Of a DNA stretch of 64,000 nucleotides, positions 43,435-54,209 are shown piece by piece. The position numbers were made by a program, and so were the translations under genes. This DNA is from Wyeomyia smithii (taxonomy: Eukaryota > Arthropoda > Insecta > Diptera > Culicidae), in NCBI RefSeq assembly GCF_029784165.1, contig NC_073695.1, forward strand, positions 211,563,781-211,627,780, in the 5' to 3' direction. Position 1 is the first letter of the stretch. Each line of letters begins with the position of its first letter. The notes beneath the pieces were generated by a model. The model was given only the letters and a program-made list of their open reading frames with translations. It did no database searches and was not told the origin of the DNA.

Positions 43435-43580
43435 GGCCTCTGCTAGGCTGTATGCCAACGCGAGCGATCGGGCGAGATTCTTGCCGTAAGTAAATGAACA
43501 GCCGTAAGTAGAGCTGTTCATTACCCTACGGCAGAAATCTCGCCCCATCGCTCGTGTTGACGTTCAGCCTGGCAGAGGCC
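43435..43580. mobile_element. Harbinger-like MITE with TTA duplication (146 bp)
   Basis: Nearly the whole element is two about 70-bp inverted arms: GGCCTCTGCTAGGCTGTATG on the left, complementary to TTCAGCCTGGCAGAGGCC on the right. TTA flanks at 43432-43434 and 43581-43583. It lies 16 bp from the DD37E transposon. Confidence 0.85.
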
Positions 43581-43596
43581 TTACAAGTTTCTTCTA

Positions 43597-44889
43597 ACGG
43601 GTGTTAATTAAAAAATGAGAATTTTTTCAATCAAATATAAAAAAAAATTTTTTTTTCATCGATTTCAGTATTTTTTATTAATAACATAATGTATTTTCTT
43701 CAAAAAAATATCAGTGAATGTTTGAGTAAGGGCCGTGGTCTGCTGTTCGACGCAACTTTGTTGCGATGCTCTCACAAGAACGTTGTACGGCACTTACGTC
43801 CATTTTCCGGATACAATTCCGGATTCTTGTAGTCAGTTGCTTTGTATCCTTGGCCCTCCAATTGTTTTTATATACTAGGGCACTGAGTGAGCCAAAGAAA
43901 TCCTCTATTGGGCGGCACTGGGGCAAGTTTGTTAGGTTACGATCTTTCGGCACGAACGGTATCTTTTTCTCCTCAAGATACGCCAGCGTCTTCTTGGCGT
44001 AATTGGAAGACGCCTTGTCTGACCAGAAGACGTACTTCCCATCCGCGTGATGCTCGTTCAGGAACGGCAGCAGGGTTTTATCGAGGCACTCTTCTTGATA
44101 GATTTGTTGGTTCATTGCCAGATCGGCCTGAACCAAGGCTTTGTAATGCCCCGGTCGGAAATGGCGATGTACAACATAACTTTTTTTTCAAACTTGTGCT
44201 TGAACTTGTGTTTCACTTCAGGCGGTGTGGATGACTTGTCGCTGGAGTAGTAATTATCATTTCCTGGAATATGCGTTTTGGACAGCGGAAAATAGCTTTC
44301 GTCGTCCAGAACGAAAGACGTCCCGCGGTATTTTTTGGTCATCCACCGACACTGTGTTTTAACCGTCTCAATCTGCTCCTCCGTGTACTCCGGCGACCTC
44401 GTCTTCTTCCTGCAGACGATTCCTTCCATCTTGAGGGTCCGATGGATCAATACGTGGGAGCAGCCATATTTCCGACCGGCGTCACGCAGGCTGGTTGCGT
44501 CCTTGTTGTCAAACAGCTTCTTTACCGATGTCTTCCTCTGCTTCGTCATTATCGTCACCGGACGACCACTTCCGACCTTCCGCTCTACGTTCAGGGAACC
44601 CAGGATACGATATACCGTACTAACAGGTACATTTTCTTCCTTAAAATGTGTCACCGGGAACTTTTTCTTGCTGGAAATGCGTTTCGTAGAACCGTACAAT
44701 GCGTTCGCGGAGCATGTGCTGTTTCGACGCCATCTTTGCTTTGACTAAATTCAAACTAGCAAAACCAAACACGCCTACTGTTTCTAGGGAGCCCAAAGAG
44801 CAATTTTCTTGGAGAAAAAAAATTTTACGCTCTGTATTTGAGTTACTGAAAGGTATTGAAAAAATTCTCATTTTTTATTTAACACCCGT
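43597..44889 (-). mobile_element. DD37E Tc1/mariner transposon (1293 bp)
   Basis: Inverted ends of about 36 bp starting ACGGGTGTTAATTAAAAAAT (left) and ACGGGTGTTAAATAAAAAAT (right, minus strand), flanked by TA (43595-43596 and 44890-44891). Encodes one transposase on the minus strand, split by frameshifts. Complete ends mean it could be moved in trans. Confidence 0.93.
43711..44730 (-). pseudogene. DD37E transposase, two frameshifts
   Basis: Cut-and-paste transposase. Starts at MASKQHMLRERIVRFYETHF (about 44730); the frame shifts near 44655, continues HFKEENVPVSTVYRILGSLN (helix-turn-helix) and GRKYGCSHVLIHRTL, the first catalytic Asp in FVLDDESYF, and HIPGNDNYYSSDK; shifts again near 44120-44136 after SDRGITKPWF. 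The last frame has FWSDKASSNYAKKTL with the second Asp and LPQCRPIEDFFGSL with the Glu. I count 37 residues between that Asp and Glu, which defines the DD37E family known from mosquitoes. Length is normal for the family; all three catalytic residues remain. Confidence 0.92.
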
Positions 44890-44891
44890 TA

Positions 44892-45700
44892 TCTCCAATT
44901 CATCCGGTGTGCGTGTTTTAGTTCGCTCGTTGCATGCATACGGAGTAGCGAAAAAATATGACAAGAGCTGCCAAGCAGCATTTTCCCCATCATAGAGTAT
45001 GCAAACGTTGATGATTTCAAAGACTTGAAATGCGCCTTAAAATAACATCACGATCTGTAAACTGCGTTAGAGAAAACAAAAACATTCGCTTTCTTGCAAG
45101 CTATCTACAGCACATAATCATTGGTTCATGGAAACTCATTTGGACCTGTTTGAAAATACAAAACTTGTGCCCATCCAGAAGAATATTCGGAACTTCGGCA
45201 ACTCTGGTAAGACAGTATTACATATTTCCATTTCAAGTAAACACTGGGGGACGAAACGAAAGTGTTTCTAATTAAACATTTGAGGTTGACGGATGAGATT
45301 TTGATTATGTGTGGATGAAGGGGACAAAAATGAACCAGATCGTTGCATTAATACAAATGCAGCGAGTGAAGTCTTGCTAACACATGCATTGCGGTGCTTG
45401 GCTGTATGTTCTCCTGCAGAAACACATACAAGCGTGTGGCCGTCATAATTTTTATTACTTTTTGTTTATTACATTTTGTGTATAATGCACAGTCTTAAGA
45501 CACAAAAAGTAATAAAAAATTGCCCTAAAGTAATAAAATGTTCCCCGTTTGCGTTGGATTTTCTTACTCAGCAGCAGGGTTGATGTTTGTTGACACTCTT
45601 GAATGAAAGTGAAAAAAAGCATCCATAAACGTTATTTTTTTACACTCCTTTCAGATTTCTCCTTTCCCGCTTTTTGCATGGAAGTGAACTGTCAAAACAC
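44892..45700. other. No recognised feature
   Basis: Mixed sequence; an imperfect inverted patch (TTATTACTTTTTGT and ACAAAAAGTAATAA) at 45450-45515 may be another small MITE. Confidence 0.35.
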
Positions 45701-46089
45701 CTCATTATATTTCATGCGATGAAAGCAAGACAACAAAATCAGTTTATCAGTTAACGAAGATTGTCAAGGCATCGGTCAGTGTCAGTGAAAAAGTGTTTCG
45801 GTGAGGTTTATTTTGGTTGAGTGGACTGTTTGTTTTTCTTTTTCGCTTTGAAGTGAAGATCGTTTGGTTGGATTTTTCGTCAAATTTTATTCCGTAACCG
45901 TGAACGATGCGCGCGATCTATTTCATCTGAGTATAAAAGCACGTTACTAGGACGAAAATCTAGTGTATCTGAAAGAGTGCTGCGATTGCTGGAAGTGAAA
46001 ATTGAAAATGATTGGCTGTAATTTTCGAAGAATTTTATCAGCACTGCTCAGCAGCAGCAGCAGCAGCAGTGGAAGGGCAAGCTTTTGCA
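45700..46089 (+). promoter_or_regulatory. Possible promoter and 5' UTR with CAG repeat
   Basis: GGTCAGTGTCAGTG (45774) resembles an initiator; a TATAAAAG box occurs at 45933, about 30 nt before CTAGTGTATCTGAAAGAGTG; leader-like sequence follows with six CAG triplets (46048-46067). No coding frame follows here. Speculative. Confidence 0.25.
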
Positions 46090-46216
46090 GCGGTATTTAC
46101 TCTAGTGAAAAGCTGCCTTTGTGCGGTGGCGGGCAGCATCAGTAGTAGATACATCAACCAAAAATACGCCTTTTTCGTAGGTTATTTGTAGTTTTCCAGC
46201 ACGGAACATAGATTCA
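46090..46216 (-). mobile_element. MITE D, copy 1 (one end lost)
   Basis: GCGGTATTTACTCTAGTG terminus followed by the same 110-bp body as 47886-48034 in inverse orientation; the second terminus is missing at 46216. The sequence matches the other copy almost base for base. Confidence 0.8.
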
Positions 46217-46498
46217 TTTTTTGACAGCAAAAATTGTCTTGTAAATTCAATTACATTTTTATTTTGTTCATATATTTCAGACATATTATTTATTTAAATT
46301 CAATCGATAAAATATATTTCGGCTTATGTTCTTTTTCAAAATTGTTTTGATTTATTTAAGATTGGTGTTACTTTTTTATTCAGTGTAGGTTTAGGGAACA
46401 CTTTTGCCATTATTTTGCTTCAAACTTTAATAGAATTCTTTTTTTTCAACCAAGCAAGTCAAATACGTATGAATATTAGAGTGTGATTGGTTTTTCTG
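46217..46498. other. No recognised feature
   Basis: AT-rich filler between MITE D and the SINE. Confidence 0.4.
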
Positions 46499-46678
46499 AG
46501 CTGGTCTCGAGGTACGATGCTGACCTAACAAGCCTGTCGTCGTATGTTCGAGGCCCGGCTCGGGAGAGACTTATTGTCGCGATTGTCCTGTACACTTAAC
46601 AGTTGGCTCCGAAGTCTGTGTATAATAAACAGAAGGTCGAGTTCCGTATCGGAATGTTGTACCAACACTTTGCTTTGA
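46499..46678 (+). mobile_element. tRNA-Val-derived SINE, copy 5
   Basis: CTGGTCTCGAGGTACGATGC, a GACCTAACAAGCC loop region, a decayed B box (TGTTCGAGGCCCGGC) and the tail ACTTTGCTTTGATTTT. Lacks the middle TCAGTAGGATCGTAGCG segment. Confidence 0.85.
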
Positions 46679-46849
46679 TTTTCTCTAGAGTTACCTCATT
46701 TGCATCATACCTATTTATTAATATATATTTTCAGTCTATTCCAATTAACTTGATCCATGTCTATGATTTTTGCTATTGTGATTCCATTTTTATTTCTGAA
46801 AGTTTCCTTCACCTCCATTTTTTTTTATAAATGTGCAGCTTCACAAAAA

Positions 46850-47340
46850 CGGGCATCCATAAAATGGACCATTTTTTATCAGACTGAAACTTTGAACAGA
46901 ACAGTTCCTATGGGTCAAAGATGTCATATTGTGCTATTGGTATTTTTGGTAACTACGACTAATTTGAAAAAAAGGTAATAATGATTACAAAAATTCAAAA
47001 TTCTTAGAGCCAGAACGGTTTGTCCGATCGGTGTGACGTCTCAGGCAATGTTCTAGGTAATAATTTTCTTTTTCCGAAAAAATATGCGCCGTGAAAAAAA
47101 ACTTTGTTTTCAACAAAACAAACTTTGCACTAACTATCTCAGAAAGGACATTTACAAAAATTTTTTCATGAATATTACAATAGATGTGCTAGACATTGAT
47201 GGTTGTCTGATCATGGAGAAATGAGAAACAAAAAAGTTAAAATTTTCAAAAATAGTTGACTCTTTGTTTATAAAACACGACCGCAAGGTTAACGTAGAAT
47301 TACGACAGCTTGTCTTAAGTCAATATATTTTTTGCAATAG
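46850..47340. repeat. Decayed repeat carrying shared motifs
   Basis: Contains TGAAACTTTG, AAGATGTCATATTGTGCTAT and TCCGATCGGTGTGACGTCTC, motifs also present in the terminal tandem unit and in the foldback loop at 31180-31240. Non-coding. Confidence 0.5.
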
Positions 47341-48034
<694 letters not shown>

Positions 48035-48037
48035 TAT

Positions 48038-48830
48038 AGAGTAAATACAACGATTTTTGTCGGAATTTGTTGATAATTTGGCTTGACATATTTTCTAATG
48101 TTTCTACATTAGTGAGCCTATGTAGCTCGTTCGTGCTAAACCAGGGAGGACGCTTCAAAATCATTTTCAAAAGTTTATTCTGAATCCTTTGAAGTGTCTT
48201 CTTCCTGGTTGCACAACAACTTTTCCAGATGGGAACTGCATATAACATTGCTGGCCTAAAAATTTGTTTGTAAATTAACAGTTTATTCTTGAGACAAAGT
48301 CTAGAATTCCTGTTGATAAGAGGATATAAACATTTGATATACTTATTGCACTTTGACTGGATATTTTCAATGTGCTCCTTGAAAGTAAGATTCTTATCAT
48401 AAATTAGCCCTAAGTATTTAACTTGATCAGACCAATTTAAGACCACACCGTTCATCTTAATAACGTGGTTATGGGTGGGTTTGAGAATGAAACTCTTGGC
48501 TTATGAGGAAAAATAATTAACTGTGTTTTAGAAGCATTAGGAGAAATCTTCCATTTCTGCAAGTATGAAGAAAATATATCTAAACTTTTTTGTAGCCGAC
48601 TGCATATAACACGAAAGCTTTTTCCTTTTGCGGAAATGCTTGTATCGTCACAAAACAGAGATTTCACACAACCTGGTGGTAAATCAGGAAGATCAGAAGT
48701 AAAAATGTTATATAAGATTGGGCCCAAGATACTCCCCTGAGGCACACCAGCTCTAACAGGCAATCTATTAGATTTACTATTTAGATAGTTAACCTGAAGA
48801 GTGCGGTCGAAATCATGTTCTTAGTTCAGC
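48038..48830 (-). pseudogene. Juan-like (Jockey-clade) LINE fragment
   Basis: Minus-strand 3' half of an RT: LPVRAGVPQGSILGPILYNI, then FCDDTSISAKG (catalytic box, where YADD or FADD is usual), KWKISPNASKTQLIIFPHKP; a frameshift near 48485; then MNGVVLNWSDQVKYLGLIYD, LLIYKQIFRPAMLYAVPIWK and FRQKSLY. Wording and order match the Juan/Jockey group. 5'-truncated, and cut at its 3' side by MITE D. Confidence 0.82.
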
Positions 48831-48849
48831 CAATCTGATTGTGACTGCA

Positions 48850-49260
48850 GTACTGTTACACGCTGCTAATAAAGACCGTCCTAATGGCCATCCACTGGTA
48901 ATCTAATTGGGTTTAGCAGAGGCAGGCTCCTATATAGTCTAAAAGGTGCATTCCCGGTATAATATTTTGTCGACCATGTTAGGGAAAGCAAGTATTAAGC
49001 GACCAATCAGAGGTCGAAGTGTGCGTTTCGACAAGGCTTTCATGGTACAATAGTTCGAATAATCGAATTAAAATTTTATGCATTTAGGCTGCTGTAAGAA
49101 TGAAGGAAATCGGTTGGTAACTGACTGAATTTCAAACATTTGAAAGTGGAAAATTTTTATTTCGCTTTCTATGTTTTCAGTTTTCCAATTTGTTCCTCTA
49201 TATATTTTGCCGTAAGATGTAATTCTACGTCAAAAATGAAAAACAAAATCCAGACTGGTT
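48850..49260. repeat. Repeat family C, copy 2
   Basis: Reverse-complement relative of 42780-43190: GCGACCAATCAGAGGTCGAA, CGGTTGGTAACTGACTGAAT, GTAATTCTACGTCA. Confidence 0.65.
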
Positions 49261-50180
49261 TAATCTGTATGATATCTTTGGAAAAGTTGTAGGCAGTAAT
49301 TCTATCCTGCCATTAAAAGTGTAAGACACGGTAAGACAAAAAAACTCAGAAATATATTATTGAATAAAATATCTAAAAAACGATCCTTAAAAATCTGAAT
49401 TTTTCCTATAACAACTTCACATTGTAAGCCAAACAACTTGATTGAACTAAAAGGAATAAAAGATACAAAAATTAAAATTTGTCAAAAAGAAAAGTTGTTT
49501 TTCAATTTTTTTTACAGTGTACTTATTTTGGAGAACAACATTTTTATCTACAACTTCGCCGAAGACACTATACCGATCAAATAAATCGGTTTGGCTCTAA
49601 ACCTTTTTTAAATTAATTATAGTCACTCAGGTCAGTTAATTGGAATCATATGTTCTTTATGCTACCGGGTAATCTAACTTTAGTAGTTTTTCTTGAGCCT
49701 GCTGACTAATATGATAAAAATATGTTTAAAGCCAACATGGTTTGTTCGATCGGTGTAGTGTCTCCGGCGAAGTTGTGGGTAGTATTTTTTTCAAAGAAAA
49801 AAAAATATAACACTTAAAAAAAAACAAAAATAAATATTTTTTTTGACAAACATTAGTTATTTTTATCTGTTGTTTCTCCAAGTTTAGTCAGCTATCGTTG
49901 TGCAGATATTTTTCTTCATAGCGTAATTATCCTTACAACGTAACCGATAGAACGTAATATTTTCCTCCATATAGCTTTTTTTTTAATTTCAAAAATGAAC
50001 TTCTTGTGTACCACATAGCTTTAAAAAATACTAGATGATCAGAAAGCGCTCTAAGGTAATCGAGAAAAAATTTTAGTAAACAAGAGCCATTTTTCTGGTG
50101 AATTTATTATAAAAAACATTATTCGATATGACGTAAAACTCGGTTTGAGACAAAATTTACATTTTGACATGAAATAGGAA
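49261..50180. repeat. Decayed repeat with inverted GCCGAAGACAC motifs
   Basis: ACTTCGCCGAAGACACTATA at 49552 and its inverted relative GTGTAGTGTCTCCGGCGAAG at 49754 lie about 180 bp apart. The same motif recurs in the terminal tandem units. Otherwise AT-rich and non-coding. Confidence 0.5.
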
Positions 50181-50219
50181 TGAGAGAAAAAAGTTTACCT
50201 CATAACTAGGTTACAGTAT

Positions 50220-50510
50220 GTCTCTGCACTCCAACAGCTCAAACCGGAGAAAAAAAGATTATAGCTTTTCAACCATTCCTGTGAATTTTGGTGTCCCAAG
50301 CCTTTACCTTTTTTTAGAAACTTAGATGAGTTTCCTCGTAAACATAACGTTAAAGCGACGAACCCGGCGGCGAGCAATTACTGTGCAAACTCTCACGTAA
50401 GTTGACGCGCTTTAGTCATGGCCAGGGGCACCAAAATTCATAGGAATGGTTGAATAACTAAAATTTTTCATTTTTTCCAGTTTGAGTTTTTGGTAAGCAA
50501 ATCGTTCAAA
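50220..50510. repeat. Dispersed repeat family A, copy 3 (palindromic)
   Basis: Left arm CAGCTCAAACCGGAG to GGTGTCCC and right arm GGGGCACCAAAATTCA to CCAGTTTGAG are inverted copies; the middle (CGAACCCGGCGGCGAGCAAT) matches 1-160 inverted. Confidence 0.65.
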
Positions 50511-51389
50511 CCGTTTTTTTCGTTTGAATGTCGGATACGTCCGTAAACGAGGATCTGGGCAAAAATTTAATTTTGATTTAATTTTATCTTAATTACATGT
50601 ATATTCTTATAAGTTTGCTTGAATTTTTAGTTAAAATTATATGTTACATTACAGTTTTGAAGTTTCAGTCAATTATTGTTTCAGTATTGTCTGTGGTTTG
50701 TATGAAATACTGCTTCAGAATTTTTTTTTTGACTTTTTTCCATTCAAACTCGTGACTAATTACTGAAGCAAAAAGAACCCAATTTTTCTTCTGCTTCATC
50801 TAAAACAAAGCAAGTAGATAGCAAAGTGAATGAAACATTTGCAAATCGAATTGATTGGATAAGAATTAATGTATGTTTCCAGAGAAATTAAATTACAGAT
50901 TCATATAAACTTTTACCGATAACTCCAATACAACGAATTTAGAAATCTTTGGTGACACAAAAAAATTGTAGCCTTTTTTAAGTTCGACGTATGTTGTAAA
51001 TTATAGAAAATTATTTTCTCTTTTTTTTTGTCTGAAAAAGGTGGAATAAATCCCAAAAAGCAAAAAGAAAGTGTATGATAGTCACTCGTCAAATTGTTCA
51101 CTGCTTTTTGCAATTTGGATTATAAACTTCATATACTCAGAAAAATAGAACTCGGCTATGTAAGCTGCAACGCATTAATTAAAGTTTCAGCGAGCAGCGT
51201 TTAGCTAACAGCTGTCATAAACAATACATTTGGAGCCTCTTGTCGGACGGGAAGTAAACTGAAACGAATAATACCTTTCCCGCAGAGATTTAAAAAAAAA
51301 TAAACTATCGAACCACAGCAAAGCGACGACCGATATTTATCGCTGTGTGTATTCACGTAACTAAACACACGCTAGAATTAACGTTTCGC
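50511..51389. other. No recognised feature
   Basis: AT-rich sequence without coding signal. Confidence 0.4.
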
Positions 51390-52060
51390 AGTTCCTCGGC
51401 GCACAGCCGTGGGTATTATCTTGAAGAGTACCATGACCGAAGCGGTTCCGCTGCTGATAAGGGGGTTCCCTGTATACACATATAGGTACAGCCACATATT
51501 GGGTTCGTCACACTATACTAGCGCTACCTACATAATCTGTTCACACACAGACGGGGAGTGCTTTAAAAACTGATTGTTTCCAAGTGTCCGCCGTTGTTGC
51601 GCATTGGCCGGCACAAAACGGTGCATAAGACAACAACAGGAAACCTTACCACCCCGGGGTCGTGTCAGACTCAGTTACAATGTTTTGGTGCGTTACAAAG
51701 CAAGCGAACCGCAAAACGCATTACGTGAGTACCTACGGCATCATTACCCAGCCGAGCTTAAGCAGAGTGCAATTTTGTCGTCGCAATTACAGACGTTGTT
51801 AGCACTGCGTGTCTGCTTGAATTCCTTTTCCCGAGCGGCGGATCGAATCGCGCGCGTCTTTTCATGACTTGCTCTGTGTACCTTTGGCCTACCTCATACC
51901 CACCGCTTGTTCCTGTCGTGCCCGTGCCCGCAATGATGGACGGTTCACAACAGGCCAACAGAAATGGATTGCGAAATTGACCTCCCTTTCTCTTGTGCTA
52001 GTGGGAGGAGGCTCTGCCTGAGCCTCCTTTTACCTATACATTCAATTCAGTTGGCTAGCT
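51390..52060. promoter_or_regulatory. GC-richer island, possible first exon
   Basis: About 670 bp with composition like the PANK exon and unlike the flanks. Features on the plus strand: a TCAGTTACA initiator-like site at 51671, an ATG in TTACAATGTTTTGG, and a strong GTGAGT donor at 51725. The minus strand also has an open frame (51758-51958). No protein family recognised; a noncoding or short coding first exon is possible. Confidence 0.3.
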
Positions 52061-54195
52061 TGCAAGCTGGGTTGATCATGAGAGGCTTTTGATTTCACGG
52101 AAATAGGCATGCATGATTAGCTTAACTCACGAGTGCATTAAATATGTCACCGGAAAATAGAACTGTGTATGCTTCGCTATTATAGAGATTTACATCTAAG
52201 TGTATAATACATACATTTTTGGCCAATTCCAAAAGGCAGCTTGATTGGAGTCTGTTTCCAAACATCGCTAAGAATGTAGGGCAAAATGTTTTTTTTTTTT
52301 GTTGATAAATTAATGTGAATTTTCCTGATAAGAAATGGGCCTTACTGTGTTATCCTAAAACAAACCGCAACATTTTAAATGGAAACTTATTTTAAAGTTT
52401 ATAGCGGAATATATTTTTATATTTCCGAAAAATAGTTTTAAGAGATTCGGATTTTTTAGGCTAGTAATTCTCATTCGACACTCTCATCTTTTTCTGAAAA
52501 TGACAGAACTGAATCGTGTCAGTTATCTAAATGGAGAATGAGAATTCAAGGCTTCACCTGACTTTTTCAAAAACTGCAAATATTTGCGTGTCGGATTCTA
52601 AACTTTTTTGCCCTTAAATGCGTTCTTCGGCGATATTGAGCCTAACAAGGAACAGTGCTGTAAGATTCCATATTCTATAGTACACCAGCATTTTCATTAT
52701 CTCAAATTGAAACAGATAGTGGGTGTCACCCATGTCACTTCTCAGTGAAAATCATGTCGGTGAAATAAATGTGCATAATCCATTGCATGAAAAAAATTCA
52801 TATTGTATAATATTCGATCTTGTTTTATTTAATTGTTTTTATGGCCATTAGAACTAATTCATAGTGAAATCTATTCCGAAAGAATCATTGAGGGTTTATC
52901 ACCAACGTACCCGATACCATAGAAATGGCATGTGGAGTAATTCAGGAACTTTGATTGAGATGAGATTCTGTTCAAATATTCGTAGAATTTCCTCAATTTT
53001 GGAATATATCTCCGGAAAAGCAGGATTTTCGGAAATAAGACAATTCCTTCGGAACATCGCAGTTGCTGATTGGTACTTAAACTATCAGAATCAATTGATA
53101 ATTGCAAAAATTACAAAAATTTCAATATATAGGTACATAGTCAGGCCAGTCTTCATGGTTCCTTTTTCAAGATTCCTTATCGAGAACGCTCACACTTCCA
53201 ATGTGAGGAATCCTAATGAATCTGTGCGAATCTTATGTGTTCGTTCGGGAAGGCGGATTTCGGACACTTCTGCAAAGTAAACCGTAAAATAAATTAAACT
53301 GAATTCGTTTTCTAAATTAATAGCGTTCTAACATTTGATTCTGATGATATAATTTATTTGTAAAAATTTCTATGCATTTTATTGCACTTCTTTATTAATA
53401 TAAGTTAGATAACCAGTGTCTTCGAGAAAAATGTGGCAGATACTTTTTCGTCGTAGATGTCAAATTTATAACTCTTATATTCAAAAAGATATAAATAGTT
53501 TTGTATGGAAAGTTCACTCAGTTCATATTTTCAATATAACTTTTTTCTTAGATTTTGTACATATTTTATATCTTCTACAAAGTTATTAGCCATACAGCAA
53601 AAACATATTTTTGTTAAACATTTTAACTCGCTATAATGCAAAATAAAATGTTTTTTTTTTGACCATTATCGGTTTTACAAGGGTTTAATAAACTTTAAAT
53701 TTTTCATTATGTAGTGTGAAAATCTACGCAGATAATTATTCAAAATTCGGAAAGCACGTCGAATCATTTTTCAATTGTTTTAATGCAGAAAATTGTTTTT
53801 TGGAAATTCGAGCCTTTCTGAATAGCTTTATAATATCTGAAGTTAGCGTTTCAAAATCTTCAGCAAAAAAAAAATGAACCCTTTAACAATTCTGTAGAGG
53901 AATAGAAAAATGTAAAAAATCATGGGAACAAGTTATAATGAAAATTGAGAATTTTTGGTCGAATTTTAACACATGAAGTCATCTAAAATGAATCAACAAT
54001 CGGCTTTTTGATGTGGGACTACGTCTTACCTAAATAGGGTGGCATACTGTAGTAAGTGTAAAGAAAATTTGCCCTCTTTCAATGCATATTAAGTTATACT
54101 GAACGGATTTTGACCATCAATATCTTGCTCGAAAGGTAAAGGAGTCCCCAAATTTGGAGTATAATAATTTGCATATTTTTGAGATGGTAAATTAG
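52061..54195. other. Mostly old repeat sequence
   Basis: 52440-52800 is a diverged inverted relative of the inner part of the terminal tandem unit (GGGTGTCACCCATGTCACTT and GAAAATCATGTC against 60655-60700). A 138-codon frame at 52864-53280 is unrecognised and lacks exon context. The rest is AT-rich. Confidence 0.4.
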
Positions 54196-54209
54196 TGAAA
54201 AATAGAGTT
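54196..54209. repeat. Target-site duplication, left of the RTE LINE
   Basis: TGAAAAATAGAGTT, identical to 57613-57626. Confidence 0.92.

Noticed and set aside
52864..53280. 138-codon plus frame as a host gene
   Set aside because: No recognisable family, AT-rich, no splice or promoter context, in a region of decayed repeats.
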